64,000 bases of DNA. Source: Lachnoclostridium sp. Marseille-P6806. GTDB lineage: Bacteria; Bacillota; Clostridia; Lachnospirales; Lachnospiraceae. Shown here one piece after another: positions 8,044 through 17,552 of this stretch. A program made the translations under genes and the position numbers. Within the stretch, counting starts at the first letter, position 1; each line of letters opens with the position of its first letter. The notes under the pieces were generated by a model. That model searched no databases, was not told the origin of the DNA, and saw only the letters and a program-made list of their open reading frames with translations. Location: the NCBI RefSeq assembly GCF_900625025.1, contig NZ_LR130575.1, positions 248,001 to 312,000 on the forward strand, given 5' to 3'.

Positions 8044-9225
8044 ATGAGGGCAACAGGGAAGATGCGTGGGCTGACGGGAGCTGTGCTTTTTGCACTTTCT
8101 CTCAGTCTGACGGCCTGCGGGTCGTCAGGCAGCGATTACAGCGGAAATTCATACGCTGCCGCAACCCCCGCCGCAGAGGCGGCGTATGATTACGACTATG
8201 CGTATGACGCCGAGGAAAATGGTGCCGGTCTGGACGGCTCCTCCATGCGGACGGGCAGCCAGGAGGACAAGAGCGCGGAGCTTCAGGACGAGAGCGGCGG
8301 GGCCGTGGAGCGCAAGCTCGTCAAGACCGTAGATATCCGGTGCGAGACGGACAATCTGGACGCCTTTGAGGAGGCGATCATCGCGCAGATGGAAGAGGCC
8401 GGCGGCTATATCGAGAGCTCGAACCGGGGCGGGAGCTCCTCCATGGGTGACTACTCCTATGGGAGAACCGGCGGGCGCTGGGGAAATTACACATTCCGCG
8501 TTCCCGCATCGAAGCTGGACGGCTTTGTGGATACGGTGACCGGCTCGTCGAACGTGCTCTCCCAGAGCTCGAACGTCGATGATATCACGATGCGCTACAT
8601 CGACACGGAGAGCCGGATCAAGGCGCTCCGCATCGAGCAGTCGCAGCTCCTCTCCATGCTTGAGCAGGCGGAGTCGGTCGAGGATATGATCACCATTCAG
8701 TCCCGCCTTTCGGATGTGAACGCGTCGCTTCAGGAGTATGAGTCCTCGCGGAAATATATGAACAATCAGGTGAGCTATGCCACGGTCAATGTGGATGTTG
8801 AGGAGGTTGTGGCCTATACGCCGGTGGTGGAAAAGGATGCGTTCACCCGTATGCGCGAGGGCTTTATCCAGAGCTGCAAGGATGTGACATATCAGGTCCG
8901 GGAGTTCGTGATCTGGATCGTCATCAATCTGCCGCGCATCGTGCTGTGGCTGGTCATTCTCTTCCTGATTATCCTGATTTTCCGTTTTGTTGTTATCCGC
9001 GGGAACAAAAAGCGTCTGGCCCGTGCGAAAAAGGAGAAAAAAGCGTCGTCCGGAGCCTATTACAGCGGACAGGCGTCAGGGCAGTACGGTCTTTCTCCGA
9101 GCTCCGGCGCAGGAACGGACGGCGAGCAGAAAGCGCAGGAAGCACAGGCGGCAGCGGCTTCGGATCAGGCCGCGCCGGGCAGGGACGGAAATCCGGAGAC
9201 GAAAGAAAAAGAGAACGGAGTCTGA
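8044..9225 (+). CDS. DUF4349 domain lipoprotein
   Basis: The 393-residue product begins with a lipoprotein signal peptide whose lipobox is LTAC, lipidated at C25. A low-complexity Tyr/Asp/Ala linker follows. The DUF4349 domain (about 95-265) has the recognisable KLVKTVDIRCETDNLDAFE start, the YTFRVPASKLDGF strand and the YIDTESRIKAL coiled coil. A long hydrophobic helix (about 288-316) and a basic tail rich in Lys, then Gln/Ala, end the protein. Topology suggests an outer-face domain anchored at both ends. The function of the family is not established; a link to envelope stress sensing is only speculation. It begins 24 bases after the protease stop, so the two are probably cotranscribed. Confidence 0.85.
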   Translation: MRATGKMRGLTGAVLFALSLSLTACGSSGSDYSGNSYAAATPAAEAAYDYDYAYDAEENGAGLDGSSMRTGSQEDKSAELQDESGGAVERKLVKTVDIRCETDNLDAFEEAIIAQMEEAGGYIESSNRGGSSSMGDYSYGRTGGRWGNYTFRVPASKLDGFVDTVTGSSNVLSQSSNVDDITMRYIDTESRIKALRIEQSQLLSMLEQAESVEDMITIQSRLSDVNASLQEYESSRKYMNNQVSYATVNVDVEEVVAYTPVVEKDAFTRMREGFIQSCKDVTYQVREFVIWIVINLPRIVLWLVILFLIILIFRFVVIRGNKKRLARAKKEKKASSGAYYSGQASGQYGLSPSSGAGTDGEQKAQEAQAAAASDQAAPGRDGNPETKEKENGV

Positions 9226-9273
9226 CCACTGCGGGAGCTGTCCCGCAGCGGAACAGACGGCATGGAGGAAGTG

Positions 9274-10230
9274 ATGGCAAAGGCAGGGTTTGTGACTATT
9301 ATCGGAAAGCCGAACGTCGGGAAATCGACGCTGATGAATACGCTGATCGGACAGAAGCTCGCGATCACTTCCTACAAGCCGCAGACGACGAGACGCCGGA
9401 TGCGGACGGTATTCACGGAGGAGAGAGGGCAGATTGTGTTCCTCGACACGCCGGGGATGAATGCGGATAAAACCGGAAGCGCGGCGGGAACGGGATATAC
9501 CGGATACTTCAACACACAGCTCGGAAGCTATATGGAGGAGGCCGCGGAGGGAACGCTCCGGGATGCAGACGTCATTCTGATGCTGACGGAGCCGAAGCCG
9601 AGGACTGCCGCCGAGGAGCGCGCGATTCTCGGACTCCTCCCGGACGCGGGGCAGGTTCCGGTATTTCTCATTATCAACAAGATCGATTCGGTCTCGAATG
9701 AGACGCTGGGGAAAGTGATCGCGGCCTATTCCGAAATCTATCCCTTTCGTGAGATCATTCCGGTCAGCGCCCGCACGGGTAAGGGGACGGATGATCTGAT
9801 TTCGACGCTTTTTGACTATCTGCCGGAGGGTGAGCCTCTGTATGACGGGGATACGGTCACGGACGTCCGGGAACGGGATATCATCGCGGATATCATCCGG
9901 GAAAAGGCTCTGCGTCTTCTGCAGGATGAGGTTCCCCACGGGATCGCCGTGTCTGTCGACAGCATGAAATACCGGGAGGGCAGGGCCGGGACGATCTGCG
10001 ATATCAATGCGTCGATTGTGACGGAGAAAGAGACGCACAAGGCGATCATCATCGGAAAGGGCGGCGAGATGCTCAAGAAAATCGGCACGGCGGCCCGGAT
10101 CGACGCAGAGCAGCTGATCGGCAGCAAGGTGAATATGAAGCTGTGGGTGAAGATCCGCAGAGACTGGCGCGATAATGAGCAGCAGCTCAAAGCGTTCGGA
10201 TATGACAGCAGGGAGCTACATGAACACTGA
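9274..10230 (+). CDS. era: GTPase Era
   Basis: Era is an essential GTPase that binds the 3' end of 16S rRNA and helps assemble the 30S subunit. The 318-residue product has a G1 loop at 11-18 (GKPNVGKS), a switch region with PQTTRRR, DTPG as G3 and NKID as G4. A C-terminal KH RNA-binding domain carries HKAIIIGKGG followed by the LWVKIRRDWRDN ending. An ATG four codons earlier (9262) is possible, but it overlaps the GGAGG at 9264-9268 that is well placed for 9274. The end overlaps recO by 11 bases, an arrangement (era-recO) conserved in many bacteria. Confidence 0.96.
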   Translation: MAKAGFVTIIGKPNVGKSTLMNTLIGQKLAITSYKPQTTRRRMRTVFTEERGQIVFLDTPGMNADKTGSAAGTGYTGYFNTQLGSYMEEAAEGTLRDADVILMLTEPKPRTAAEERAILGLLPDAGQVPVFLIINKIDSVSNETLGKVIAAYSEIYPFREIIPVSARTGKGTDDLISTLFDYLPEGEPLYDGDTVTDVRERDIIADIIREKALRLLQDEVPHGIAVSVDSMKYREGRAGTICDINASIVTEKETHKAIIIGKGGEMLKKIGTAARIDAEQLIGSKVNMKLWVKIRRDWRDNEQQLKAFGYDSRELHEH

Positions 10231-10927
10231 AGGAAGCGGAGCGGGTTCGCTCCTTACGGTCACCGGCATGGTGCTGCAGGCCGCGCCCGCCGGGGAGTAT
10301 GACCGGCGGGTTGTGCTTCTTACAAGGGAAAACGGCAGGATCGCGTGCTTCGCGAGATCGGCGAGAAGACAGGGGAGTCCGCTTATGGCGGCGTGCTCCC
10401 CTTTTGTGTTCGGCTCTTTCCGGCTGGCGGCTGCCCGGACGAGCTATGTCATCACGGAGGCGTCCGTCAAGAACTACTTTGAGCGTCTGCGCAGCGATAT
10501 TGTGACCGCCTATTACGGCATGTACTTTCTGGAGGCGGCGGAATACGTGACTCGTGAGAACAACGACGAGTCGCAGATTCTGCTGCTTCTGTACCGGAGC
10601 TGTCAGGCGCTGGGAAGCCCGAGCTTTTCAAACCGGCTGGTGCGGGTGATCTTTGAGTTGAAGCTCGTGGTTCTGGAGGGAGAGTTCCCGGGGCTTTCCG
10701 AGGCGGAGCGCGCGCTTTGCAGCGAATCCATGCAGTATGCGGTTCATTATATCGCATCGTCCGGAATCGCGGAGCTTTACCGCTTTCAGGTCACGGAGGA
10801 GGTGCTCTGCGAGCTGGAACGCTTTTCCGCCTCTGTGTGCAGACGTTTTTTTGAGCGTGAGTTCCAGAGCCTTGCCATTCTGAAAACCATGGAGGAGGGT
10901 GCGGACCGGGGAGGGACGGACGGCTGA
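10220..10927 (+). CDS. recO: DNA repair protein RecO
   Basis: RecO helps RecR load RecA onto SSB-coated DNA during recombinational repair. The 235-residue product has the N-terminal OB-fold pattern (LTVTGMVLQAAPAGEYDRRVVLLTRENGR, read in two parts) and the FGSFRLAAARTSYVITEA strand set. A helical C-terminal half follows. The four-cysteine zinc site of some RecO proteins is absent: only one Cys lies in that region. ATG 10220 has GGGAG just upstream and overlaps the end of era, so translational coupling is likely. An in-frame ATG at 10175 lies deep inside era and adds Ser-rich residues unlike RecO. Confidence 0.9.
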   Translation: MNTEGSGAGSLLTVTGMVLQAAPAGEYDRRVVLLTRENGRIACFARSARRQGSPLMAACSPFVFGSFRLAAARTSYVITEASVKNYFERLRSDIVTAYYGMYFLEAAEYVTRENNDESQILLLLYRSCQALGSPSFSNRLVRVIFELKLVVLEGEFPGLSEAERALCSESMQYAVHYIASSGIAELYRFQVTEEVLCELERFSASVCRRFFEREFQSLAILKTMEEGADRGGTDG

Positions 10928-10963
10928 TGCCGGAGCGGGATGCTGTACCGGCGCAAGCCGCCG

Positions 10964-11000
10964 TTGCGCGGCCTCCTGTTTTCACTTATAATATGAGGCC
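10964..11000 (+). promoter_or_regulatory. Sigma-A type promoter within a short hairpin, upstream of the 11-kb gene
   Basis: TTGCGC (10964-10969) and a perfect TATAAT (10987-10992) are 17 bases apart. The same bases lie in an inverted repeat GGCCTC (10970-10975)/GAGGCC (10995-11000). A T7 run follows shortly after, so a weak terminator for recO may overlap the promoter. Confidence 0.6.
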
Positions 11001-11042
11001 GAGAGCTTTTTTTCAGAATGCCCGATGCAAAGGTTGAGAATC

Positions 11043-11852
11043 ATGGGGAAGCAGAAAGACGAGTTTTACGATGATGAGCTTTTTTGGGATGAGGAGCCGG
11101 CAGAGCCCCTCCGGAGCTCCGCAAGGACGGGGAGGAGGCGCCGCGGCAGACAGGAGGGGCGCTCCCGCTTCGGCGGACGGACGGCGGGAGGCGCCGGATG
11201 GAGACGATTTTTCATCCCCGCGGCGGCTCTTATTCTGCTGGTAATTCTCGGTTTTCTTGCAAGGAGTCTCCGCGTGCAGAGCGGCGCAGCGGGGGGAGGA
11301 GACAGCGCCGGGACAGGCATGGGCGACGTGCTGTTCTTTCATGGCGACGGGTCGCTCACGGCCCGGACGAGAGAAAGCTTCGCGGAGGACTATTACAGCG
11401 AGGCGGAGCTCCGCGAGATGATACAGCGCAGCACCGGGGAGTATAACGGCGCGGCGTCCGGGACCGGAGAGGAAGCGGTGAGAGCCGGCGAGCTCACGGT
11501 AGAGGACGGTGAGGCGGAGCTCGTGATGGAATATGCCTCGGCGGCCGATTACGCGGCCTTTAACGATGTGGAGCTGTACTGCGGAACGGTGAGGGAGGCC
11601 AGCGCGGCCGGCTATGATCTGACGCCGCTCCTTTCGAGCCCGTCGCTCCGGGACGGAAAGAAGCTCCTCACCAGCGAGGAGCTCGATGCGCTTTCCGAGC
11701 ACACAATCATTATTCTGACGCAGAGTACGGTTCTGCACACGCCGTCGGCGATGCTCTACTGCACCGGAAATCTCGTTCCGGACGGGAAAAAGAGCGCGGC
11801 GACGACCGATACGGTATCCGCATCAAACCCGGCAATGCTGATTCTGAAATGA
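11043..11852 (+). CDS. Single-span membrane protein of unknown function
   Basis: I do not recognise this family. From ATG 11043 the product is 269 residues. It has an acidic start (DEFYDDELFWDEEP), an Arg/Gly-rich cytoplasmic stretch (28-55) and one hydrophobic helix (about 56-75). An extracytoplasmic domain of about 190 residues follows, with no cysteines apart from two in ELYCGT and MLYCTG. The in-frame ATG at 11025 lacks a ribosome site; AGG at 11033-11035 suits 11043 better. A good promoter (10964-10992) makes it the likely first gene of a unit with glyS 60 bases downstream. The two lone Cys could form a disulfide, but this is a guess. Confidence 0.7.
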   Translation: MGKQKDEFYDDELFWDEEPAEPLRSSARTGRRRRGRQEGRSRFGGRTAGGAGWRRFFIPAAALILLVILGFLARSLRVQSGAAGGGDSAGTGMGDVLFFHGDGSLTARTRESFAEDYYSEAELREMIQRSTGEYNGAASGTGEEAVRAGELTVEDGEAELVMEYASAADYAAFNDVELYCGTVREASAAGYDLTPLLSSPSLRDGKKLLTSEELDALSEHTIIILTQSTVLHTPSAMLYCTGNLVPDGKKSAATTDTVSASNPAMLILK

Positions 11853-11912
11853 ATGATATCCCGGAAATAGGGGTTTCAGTATAGAAACGGAAACATCGGC
11901 AAGGAGGCTAAT

Positions 11913-13304
11913 ATGGCAAAATCAATGGAAAAAATCGTCAATCTGTGCAACGGCCGCGGCTTTATCTATCCGGGCTCCCAGATTTACGGCGGTCTTTCCA
12001 ACACATGGGACTACGGCCCTCTCGGCGTGGAGCTGAAAAACAACGTGAAGAAAGCGTGGTGGCAGAAGTTCGTGCAGGAATCCCCGCAGAACGTCGGCGT
12101 GGACTGCGCGATTCTCATGAATCCGAAGACGTGGCTCGCCTCCGGGCATCTGGCCGGTTTTTCCGATCCGCTGATGGACTGCAAGGGCTGCGGCGAGCGC
12201 TTCCGCGCCGATAATCTGATCGAGGATTACGCCAGGGAGCATGAGCTTACGCTGGACGGAAGCGTCGACGGCTGGACGGCGGACGATATGATGAGCTTCA
12301 TCAACAAGTTTTCCGTGCCCTGTCCGTCCTGCGGCAAATTCCACTGGACGGACATTCGTCAGTTCAATCTGATGTTCAAGACGTTTCAGGGCGTCACCGA
12401 GGACAGCACGAACGAGATCTATCTGCGGCCCGAGACGGCGCAGGGAATTTTCGTGAACTTCAAGAATGTGCAGAGAACCTCACGCAAGAAGCTGCCGTTC
12501 GGCATCTGCCAGATCGGCAAATCGTTCCGGAATGAGATCACACCCGGGAATTTCACGTTCCGCACGCGCGAATTCGAGCAGATGGAGATGGAGTTCTTCT
12601 GCAAGCCCGGCACGGATCTGGAGTGGTTCCGCTACTGGAAGGATTTCTGCATCCGCTTCCTGAATACGCTGGGACTGCCCGAGGAGCATCTGCGCTACCG
12701 GGATCACGATCCGGAGGAGCTGGCGTTCTATTCCAAGGCGACAACCGATATCGAGTACGCGTTCCCGTTCACTGAGTGGGGCGAGCTCTGGGGAATTGCG
12801 GATCGGACGGATTACGATCTTTCACAGCATCAGAATATTTCCGGCGAGGATCTGAGCTATTTCGACGAGGAGGCGGCGGAGCGCTATATTCCGTACGTCA
12901 TCGAACCCTCGCTCGGCTGCGACCGTGTCGTGCTGGCGTTCCTCTGCGAGGCCTATGACGAGGAGACGCTCGAAAACGGCGATGTGCGCACGGTCATGCA
13001 CTTCCATCCGGCTCTCGCTCCGGTGAAGATTGCGGTTCTTCCGCTCTCGAAGAAGCTCGGGGAGGGCGCGGAGAAGATTTATGCGCAACTTTCCAAATAC
13101 TACAACTGCGAATTTGACGACCGCGGCGCGATCGGCAAGCGTTACCGCCGGGAGGACGAGATCGGAACTCCGTACTGCATCTGCTACGACTTTGAATCGG
13201 AGAACGACGGCTGCGTCACGATCCGCGATCGCGACACCATGCAGCAGGAGCGCGTGGCCATTGCGGAGCTGAAGTCGTGGTTCGCGGGCAGATTTTCGTT
13301 TTGA
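11913..13304 (+). CDS. glyS: Glycyl-tRNA synthetase, single-chain (dimeric) type
   Basis: The enzyme charges tRNA-Gly. The 463-residue chain is the alpha2, eukaryote/archaea-like class IIa form, not the GlyQ/GlyS tetramer. Signatures are [15 protein letters not shown] near the N terminus, motif 2 around [20 protein letters not shown] and motif 3 around [16 protein letters not shown]-terminal anticodon-binding domain starts near residue 370. Two Cys pairs (CKGCG and CPSCG) lie in the insertion before motif 2. The start has AAGGAGG at the right distance. The 60-base gap before it is too short for a T-box, and none is seen. Confidence 0.97.
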   Translation: MAKSMEKIVNLCNGRGFIYPGSQIYGGLSNTWDYGPLGVELKNNVKKAWWQKFVQESPQNVGVDCAILMNPKTWLASGHLAGFSDPLMDCKGCGERFRADNLIEDYAREHELTLDGSVDGWTADDMMSFINKFSVPCPSCGKFHWTDIRQFNLMFKTFQGVTEDSTNEIYLRPETAQGIFVNFKNVQRTSRKKLPFGICQIGKSFRNEITPGNFTFRTREFEQMEMEFFCKPGTDLEWFRYWKDFCIRFLNTLGLPEEHLRYRDHDPEELAFYSKATTDIEYAFPFTEWGELWGIADRTDYDLSQHQNISGEDLSYFDEEAAERYIPYVIEPSLGCDRVVLAFLCEAYDEETLENGDVRTVMHFHPALAPVKIAVLPLSKKLGEGAEKIYAQLSKYYNCEFDDRGAIGKRYRREDEIGTPYCICYDFESENDGCVTIRDRDTMQQERVAIAELKSWFAGRFSF

Positions 13305-13357
13305 TCTTTTCGTGAATGACTTTTCGTGAATCACGGATAACAGGAGATTCTTTGAGT

Positions 13358-16060
13358 ATGCAAAACTATGGCGTCAATGAACTGCGCGAAATGTTTCTCT
13401 CCTTTTTCGAGGAGAAAGGCTGCCTGCGCATGAACAGCTTTTCGCTGGTTCCGCACAATGACAACAGCCTGCTGATCATCAATTCCGGTATGGCCCCCTT
13501 AAAGCCTTATTTCACGGGGCAGGAGATCCCTCCGCGCCGCCGCGTTACGACCTGTCAGAAGTGCATCCGTACCGGCGACCTTGAAAATGTCGGCAAGACG
13601 GCGCGCCACGGCACCTTTTTCGAGATGCTGGGGAACTTTTCGTTCGGCGATTACTTCAAAAAGGAAGCGATCCCGTGGGCGTGGGAGTTTCTGACGGAGC
13701 GCGTGGGACTGGATCCGGAGCGCCTGTATCCGTCGGTCTACGAGAGGGATGACGAGGCCTACCGGATCTGGCGCGACGACATACACATTCCGGAGGAGCG
13801 CATCTACAAATTCGGCAAGGCGGATAATTTCTGGGAGCACGGCTCGGGCCCCTGCGGCCCCTGCTCTGAGATCTATTATGACCGCGGCGCGAAGTACGGC
13901 GATGGGCCGGAGGACGTCATGGGCGGCGAGGGCGACCGCTTCATGGAGGTCTGGAATATCGTCTTTACGCAGTTCAATAACGACGGGAACGAGAATTATA
14001 CGGATCTGAGCCAGAAGAACATCGACACCGGCATGGGGCTCGAGCGCCTCGCCGTGGCGGTGCAGGACGTCGGCTCGATCTTTGATGTGGACACCGTCAA
14101 GGCGCTCCGCGATCATGTGTGCCGTCTGGCGGGCGGCGTGCAGTACGAGGCGGGCGGAGAGACCGGGGAGACGGACGTCTCCATCCGCATTGTGGTCGAT
14201 CATATCCGTTCGGCGACGTTCATGATTTCCGACGGCATCATGCCCTCCAACGAAGGGCGAGGCTATGTGCTGCGCCGCATCATCCGCCGCGCGGTGCGCC
14301 ATGGGCGGAAGCTCGGCATCGGCGGCTCTTTCCTGCCCGAGCTGGCCTGCACGGTCATCGCCGGCTCCCGGGACGGCTACCCGGAGCTGGAGGAGAAGAA
14401 AGACTTTATCCTGAACGTGATCCGTCAGGAGGAGGAAAAATTCGAGAAGACCTTTGAGCAGGGGCTTGCTATCCTCGGCGAGATGGAGGCGGCGCTCGCG
14501 CAGAGCGGGGCAAAGCTCCTTTCCGGAGAGGATGCGTTCCGTCTGTATGACACCTACGGCTTCCCGGTGGATTCGACAAAGGAAATTCTGGAGGAGCACG
14601 GCTTTACGGTCGATGAGGATGGCTTCCGCAGGGCCATGCAGGTTCAGAAAGAGACGGCCCGGAAAGCCCGCCGGGTTTCCAATTATATGGGAGCGGACGC
14701 GACGGTCTATGAGGAGCTGGATCCGGCGCTTCATTCGGAATTCATCGGCTATGATCGTACCTCCGCCGAGTCGGAGATCATCGCCATGGCGGCGCTGTGC
14801 CCGGAGGATTCCGATGAGGAGAATGCGCTGACGAAAGCGCTCTCCGACGGACAGACCGGCGCGGTGATCACGGCCGAAACCCCGTTCTATGCGACCATGG
14901 GCGGACAGATCGGAGACCGGGGTGTGATCGAGACGGCAGGCGGCCTCTTTGAGGTGCGGGAGACGCTCCATGTCGCGGGCTCCAAGATCGCCCACATCGG
15001 GCGCGTCGTCCGCGGGATGCTGCGCGAGGGCGACCGCGTCCTACTCCGCGTGGATGAGGAGTCGCGCATGGCGACCTGCCGCAATCACTCGGCGACGCAT
15101 CTTCTTCAGAAAGCGCTCCGCGAGGTGCTGGGAACCCATGTCGAGCAGGCGGGCTCCTATCAGGACGCCGACCGCACACGTTTTGATTTTTCCCATTTCC
15201 GGCCGATGACGGGCGACGAGCTCCGGCGCGTGGAGGAGATGGTGAATGAGGAGATCGGCAAGGGCCTCGCCGTCCGCACGGAGGTCATGAGCCTCGACAA
15301 AGCGAAAAAGTCGGGAGCCATGGCGCTCTTCGGAGAAAAGTACGGCGACGAGGTGCGCGTGGTGCGTATGGGTGGGTTCTCCACCGAGCTATGCGGCGGA
15401 ACGCATGTGAGCAACACCAGTCAGATCGGCCAGTTCAAGATTCTTTCGGAAAACGGCGTGGCGGCCGGCGTGCGCCGCATCGAGGCCATCACGGGGGACA
15501 ATGTCCGCCGCTATTACGAGGCGATGGAGGAAAAGCTCCTTGCGGCGGCGGAGCTCGTGAAAGCGACGCCGGACACGCTGGCGGATCATATCCGGAAGCT
15601 TCAGGAGGAGCTGCGGGCGGCCCGGGCGGAGAATGAGTCGTTAAAGAGCCGGCAGGCGAAAGAGCAGCTCGGCGGGGTTATGGATCAGGTGCAGGAGATC
15701 GGCGGCGTGCGGCTTCTCTCGGCAGCGCTGCAGGAGGTCGACATGAACGGCCTGCGGGAGATGGGCGATCAGCTCCGGGCGAAGCTCGAGGCGGAGGCCG
15801 GGCAAAGCGGCGCGGTTGTGGTGCTTGTTTCCTCAAAGGAAGGAAAGGTCTCCCTGATGGCGATGGCGGACGACGCGGCGGTGGCGCGCGGCGCGCACGC
15901 AGGCAATCTTGTGAAAGAACTCGCCGGGCTTGTCGGCGGAGGCGGCGGCGGCCGGCCGGGCATGGCGCAGGCCGGCGGAAAGAACCCCGCGGGGATTCCC
16001 GAGACGGTCCGGAGGGCGGCGCAGGCTCTGGAATCGCAGATCCATGGAAATGGTTCTTGA
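13358..16060 (+). CDS. alaS: Alanyl-tRNA synthetase
   Basis: The enzyme charges tRNA-Ala and corrects mischarging with Ser or Gly. The 900-residue product has a class II catalytic core (1-450) with VPHNDNSLLIINSGMAP and the FGDYFKKEAI region. The editing domain has its zinc ligands at H577, H581, C679 and H683 (HSATH and CGGTH). A coiled coil and a C-Ala/DHHA1 domain ending in the Gly-rich GGGGGGRPGMAQAGG follow. ATG 13358 matches family N termini, but AGGAG at 13342-13346 is closer to an in-frame TTG at 13352, so the start may be two codons earlier. The rpsU promoter -35 box overlaps its stop codon. Confidence 0.96.
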   Translation: MQNYGVNELREMFLSFFEEKGCLRMNSFSLVPHNDNSLLIINSGMAPLKPYFTGQEIPPRRRVTTCQKCIRTGDLENVGKTARHGTFFEMLGNFSFGDYFKKEAIPWAWEFLTERVGLDPERLYPSVYERDDEAYRIWRDDIHIPEERIYKFGKADNFWEHGSGPCGPCSEIYYDRGAKYGDGPEDVMGGEGDRFMEVWNIVFTQFNNDGNENYTDLSQKNIDTGMGLERLAVAVQDVGSIFDVDTVKALRDHVCRLAGGVQYEAGGETGETDVSIRIVVDHIRSATFMISDGIMPSNEGRGYVLRRIIRRAVRHGRKLGIGGSFLPELACTVIAGSRDGYPELEEKKDFILNVIRQEEEKFEKTFEQGLAILGEMEAALAQSGAKLLSGEDAFRLYDTYGFPVDSTKEILEEHGFTVDEDGFRRAMQVQKETARKARRVSNYMGADATVYEELDPALHSEFIGYDRTSAESEIIAMAALCPEDSDEENALTKALSDGQTGAVITAETPFYATMGGQIGDRGVIETAGGLFEVRETLHVAGSKIAHIGRVVRGMLREGDRVLLRVDEESRMATCRNHSATHLLQKALREVLGTHVEQAGSYQDADRTRFDFSHFRPMTGDELRRVEEMVNEEIGKGLAVRTEVMSLDKAKKSGAMALFGEKYGDEVRVVRMGGFSTELCGGTHVSNTSQIGQFKILSENGVAAGVRRIEAITGDNVRRYYEAMEEKLLAAAELVKATPDTLADHIRKLQEELRAARAENESLKSRQAKEQLGGVMDQVQEIGGVRLLSAALQEVDMNGLREMGDQLRAKLEAEAGQSGAVVVLVSSKEGKVSLMAMADDAAVARGAHAGNLVKELAGLVGGGGGGRPGMAQAGGKNPAGIPETVRRAAQALESQIHGNGS

Positions 16061-16085
16061 CGCAAAGCCGGAAAGCCGCTATAAT
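16057..16085 (+). promoter_or_regulatory. Strong promoter of rpsU overlapping the alaS stop
   Basis: TTGACG (16057-16062) and TATAAT (16080-16085) stand exactly 17 bases apart. The -35 box contains the TGA stop of alaS (16058-16060). It explains how rpsU can be transcribed apart from alaS. Confidence 0.85.
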
Positions 16086-16163
16086 TTCACTTGTGTGCAG
16101 ATGAATTGTACATAGAAACCCAGTCAGTCATGATCTGAAGGGACTGAAGGGAGGGTAGAAGAG

Positions 16164-16340
16164 ATGTCTAGCGTAATTGTCAAGGATAATGAGACTCTGG
16201 ACAGCGCGCTCCGCCGCTTCAAGAGAAGCTGTGCGAAAGCCGGGATCCAGCAGGAAATCCGCAAAAGAGAACATTACGAAAAGCCGAGCGTAAGACGCAA
16301 GAAGAAGTCCGAGGCTGCGAGAAAGCGCAAGTATAACTGA
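16164..16340 (+). CDS. rpsU: 30S ribosomal protein S21
   Basis: S21 is a small basic protein of the 30S subunit that helps mRNA pairing with 16S rRNA. This 58-residue reading frame starts [20 protein letters not shown] and continues with the conserved [21 protein letters not shown] block. It ends in a Lys/Arg-rich tail ([15 protein letters not shown]). Length and all conserved positions fit the family. GGGAGGG at 16149-16155 is a strong ribosome site. It has its own promoter upstream and a clear terminator downstream, so it looks like a monocistronic unit with high expression. Confidence 0.97.
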   Translation: MSSVIVKDNETLDSALRRFKRSCAKAGIQQEIRKREHYEKPSVRRKKKSEAARKRKYN

Positions 16341-16382
16341 TCCCCGCCGCGGCGAACAAGCTTTTTGTAACAGATGGAAGTC

Positions 16383-16416
16383 AGCCCTTGGTTTTATAAA
16401 TCAAGGGCTTTTCTTT
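16383..16416 (+). terminator. Terminator after rpsU
   Basis: AGCCCTTG (16383-16390) and CAAGGGCT (16402-16409) are perfect arms, followed by a T-rich run. It rules out an in-frame upstream start for the next gene at 16374. Confidence 0.85.
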
Positions 16417-16436
16417 ATGTACCGGGAGGGAACGGA

Positions 16437-17504
16437 ATGGAGAGAGTTCTGCCGGCTTTGATATGCCTTGCGCTTCTTGTGACGGCGGCTTTTGTCTTTT
16501 TGCTGCGCGGAAGCCGGCGCTTTCTTCTCCGTGAGTACAGAATACGGTCGCCGAAGCTGAAAGGGGAACACTGTTTTGTGTTTCTCAGCGATCTGCACAG
16601 CCGCGTCTACGGTGACGGCAACCGAGAGGTCGTCTCGGCGATCCGGGAAATTCATCCGGATGCGGTGCTCGTCGGAGGGGATATGATCGTGGGCGCGTTC
16701 GGCGACTGCTCCCGCTCGGACTGGTATGCCGCGGCGGCGAAGCTGCTTCGGGACATCGCTGCGGAATTTCCGGTGTTCTGCGCGAACGGAAATCATGAGC
16801 TGCGGCTTGAGACACCGCGCCCCGGCGACCGCTTCGACGGCGGCTGCTATAAAATTTATGAACGTTGTCTGGCAGAGGCCGGCATCCGTATTTCGAGGAA
16901 CGAGCGCAGGCCCCTGTCCGATCTGACCGGGAACCCGGCCGATCAGGAGCTTGCACTGTACAGCTTTGAGCCGGATATTGAGAAATACCGCAAGTTCCGG
17001 CGCCATACGATACCCTCGTCCTATGTGCAGGAGAGGATCGCAGCGCATCCGGAGGACGGGTTCCGGCTGGTTCTGTCGCATCATCCGAAGCATTTTGACG
17101 CCGTGGCGTGCTGGGGTGCGGATCTGGTGCTCTCCGGACACATTCACGGAGGAATCCTCCGGCTCCCGCGGATCGGCGGTGTGATCTCACCCGATCCGGA
17201 GCTCTTCCCCCGGTATTCCGGCGGGCTCTATGCGCTGCGGGGAGAACAGATTTCTGCCCGGGCCGCCGCCCCGGAGGAGGAATGCCGCCCGGCGGGCGCA
17301 CGGATTTTCCCGGAGCATGGCGCGCGGTTTCCGAGAGACGGAGCGCCCGAGGTCATACCTGTGCGGAACGGCGGGGAGCTCCTTCTTTCGGAGGATGGGT
17401 TCCGTTCCGCGATGGTTTTAAGCCGCGGGCTCGGAATGCACACCATTCCCGTCCGGGTATGCAATACGGCGGAAATTTCGGTGATACGTCTTCTGCCGGA
17501 GTAA
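16437..17504 (+). CDS. Membrane-anchored metallophosphoesterase (YkuE/YaeI-like)
   Basis: The 355-residue product has one N-terminal hydrophobic helix (about 5-24) followed by a calcineurin-like phosphoesterase domain. Metal and catalytic residues are D52 and H54 (SDLH), D82 (GGD), N119 and H120 (NGNHE), H215 (SHHP) and H235/H237 (GHIHGG). This is the complete two-metal set. Related proteins hydrolyse phosphodiesters or lipid-linked diphosphates at the membrane; the actual substrate is unknown. GGGAGGG at 16424-16430 supports ATG 16437. The next gene, scpA, begins 48 bases later, so cotranscription with the segregation genes is likely. Confidence 0.85.
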   Translation: MERVLPALICLALLVTAAFVFLLRGSRRFLLREYRIRSPKLKGEHCFVFLSDLHSRVYGDGNREVVSAIREIHPDAVLVGGDMIVGAFGDCSRSDWYAAAAKLLRDIAAEFPVFCANGNHELRLETPRPGDRFDGGCYKIYERCLAEAGIRISRNERRPLSDLTGNPADQELALYSFEPDIEKYRKFRRHTIPSSYVQERIAAHPEDGFRLVLSHHPKHFDAVACWGADLVLSGHIHGGILRLPRIGGVISPDPELFPRYSGGLYALRGEQISARAAAPEEECRPAGARIFPEHGARFPRDGAPEVIPVRNGGELLLSEDGFRSAMVLSRGLGMHTIPVRVCNTAEISVIRLLPE

Positions 17505-17552
17505 GCAGAGCATATGCGGGACGCGGAGCGCCCCGCACTGAGGAAAGGGAAT

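Noticed and set aside
11853-11912. T-box leader of glyS
   Set aside because: The gap is only 60 bases and has no T-box core or terminator.
16374-16436. Upstream start of the metallophosphoesterase
   Set aside because: The added residues are encoded by the rpsU terminator, and there is no ribosome site before 16374.
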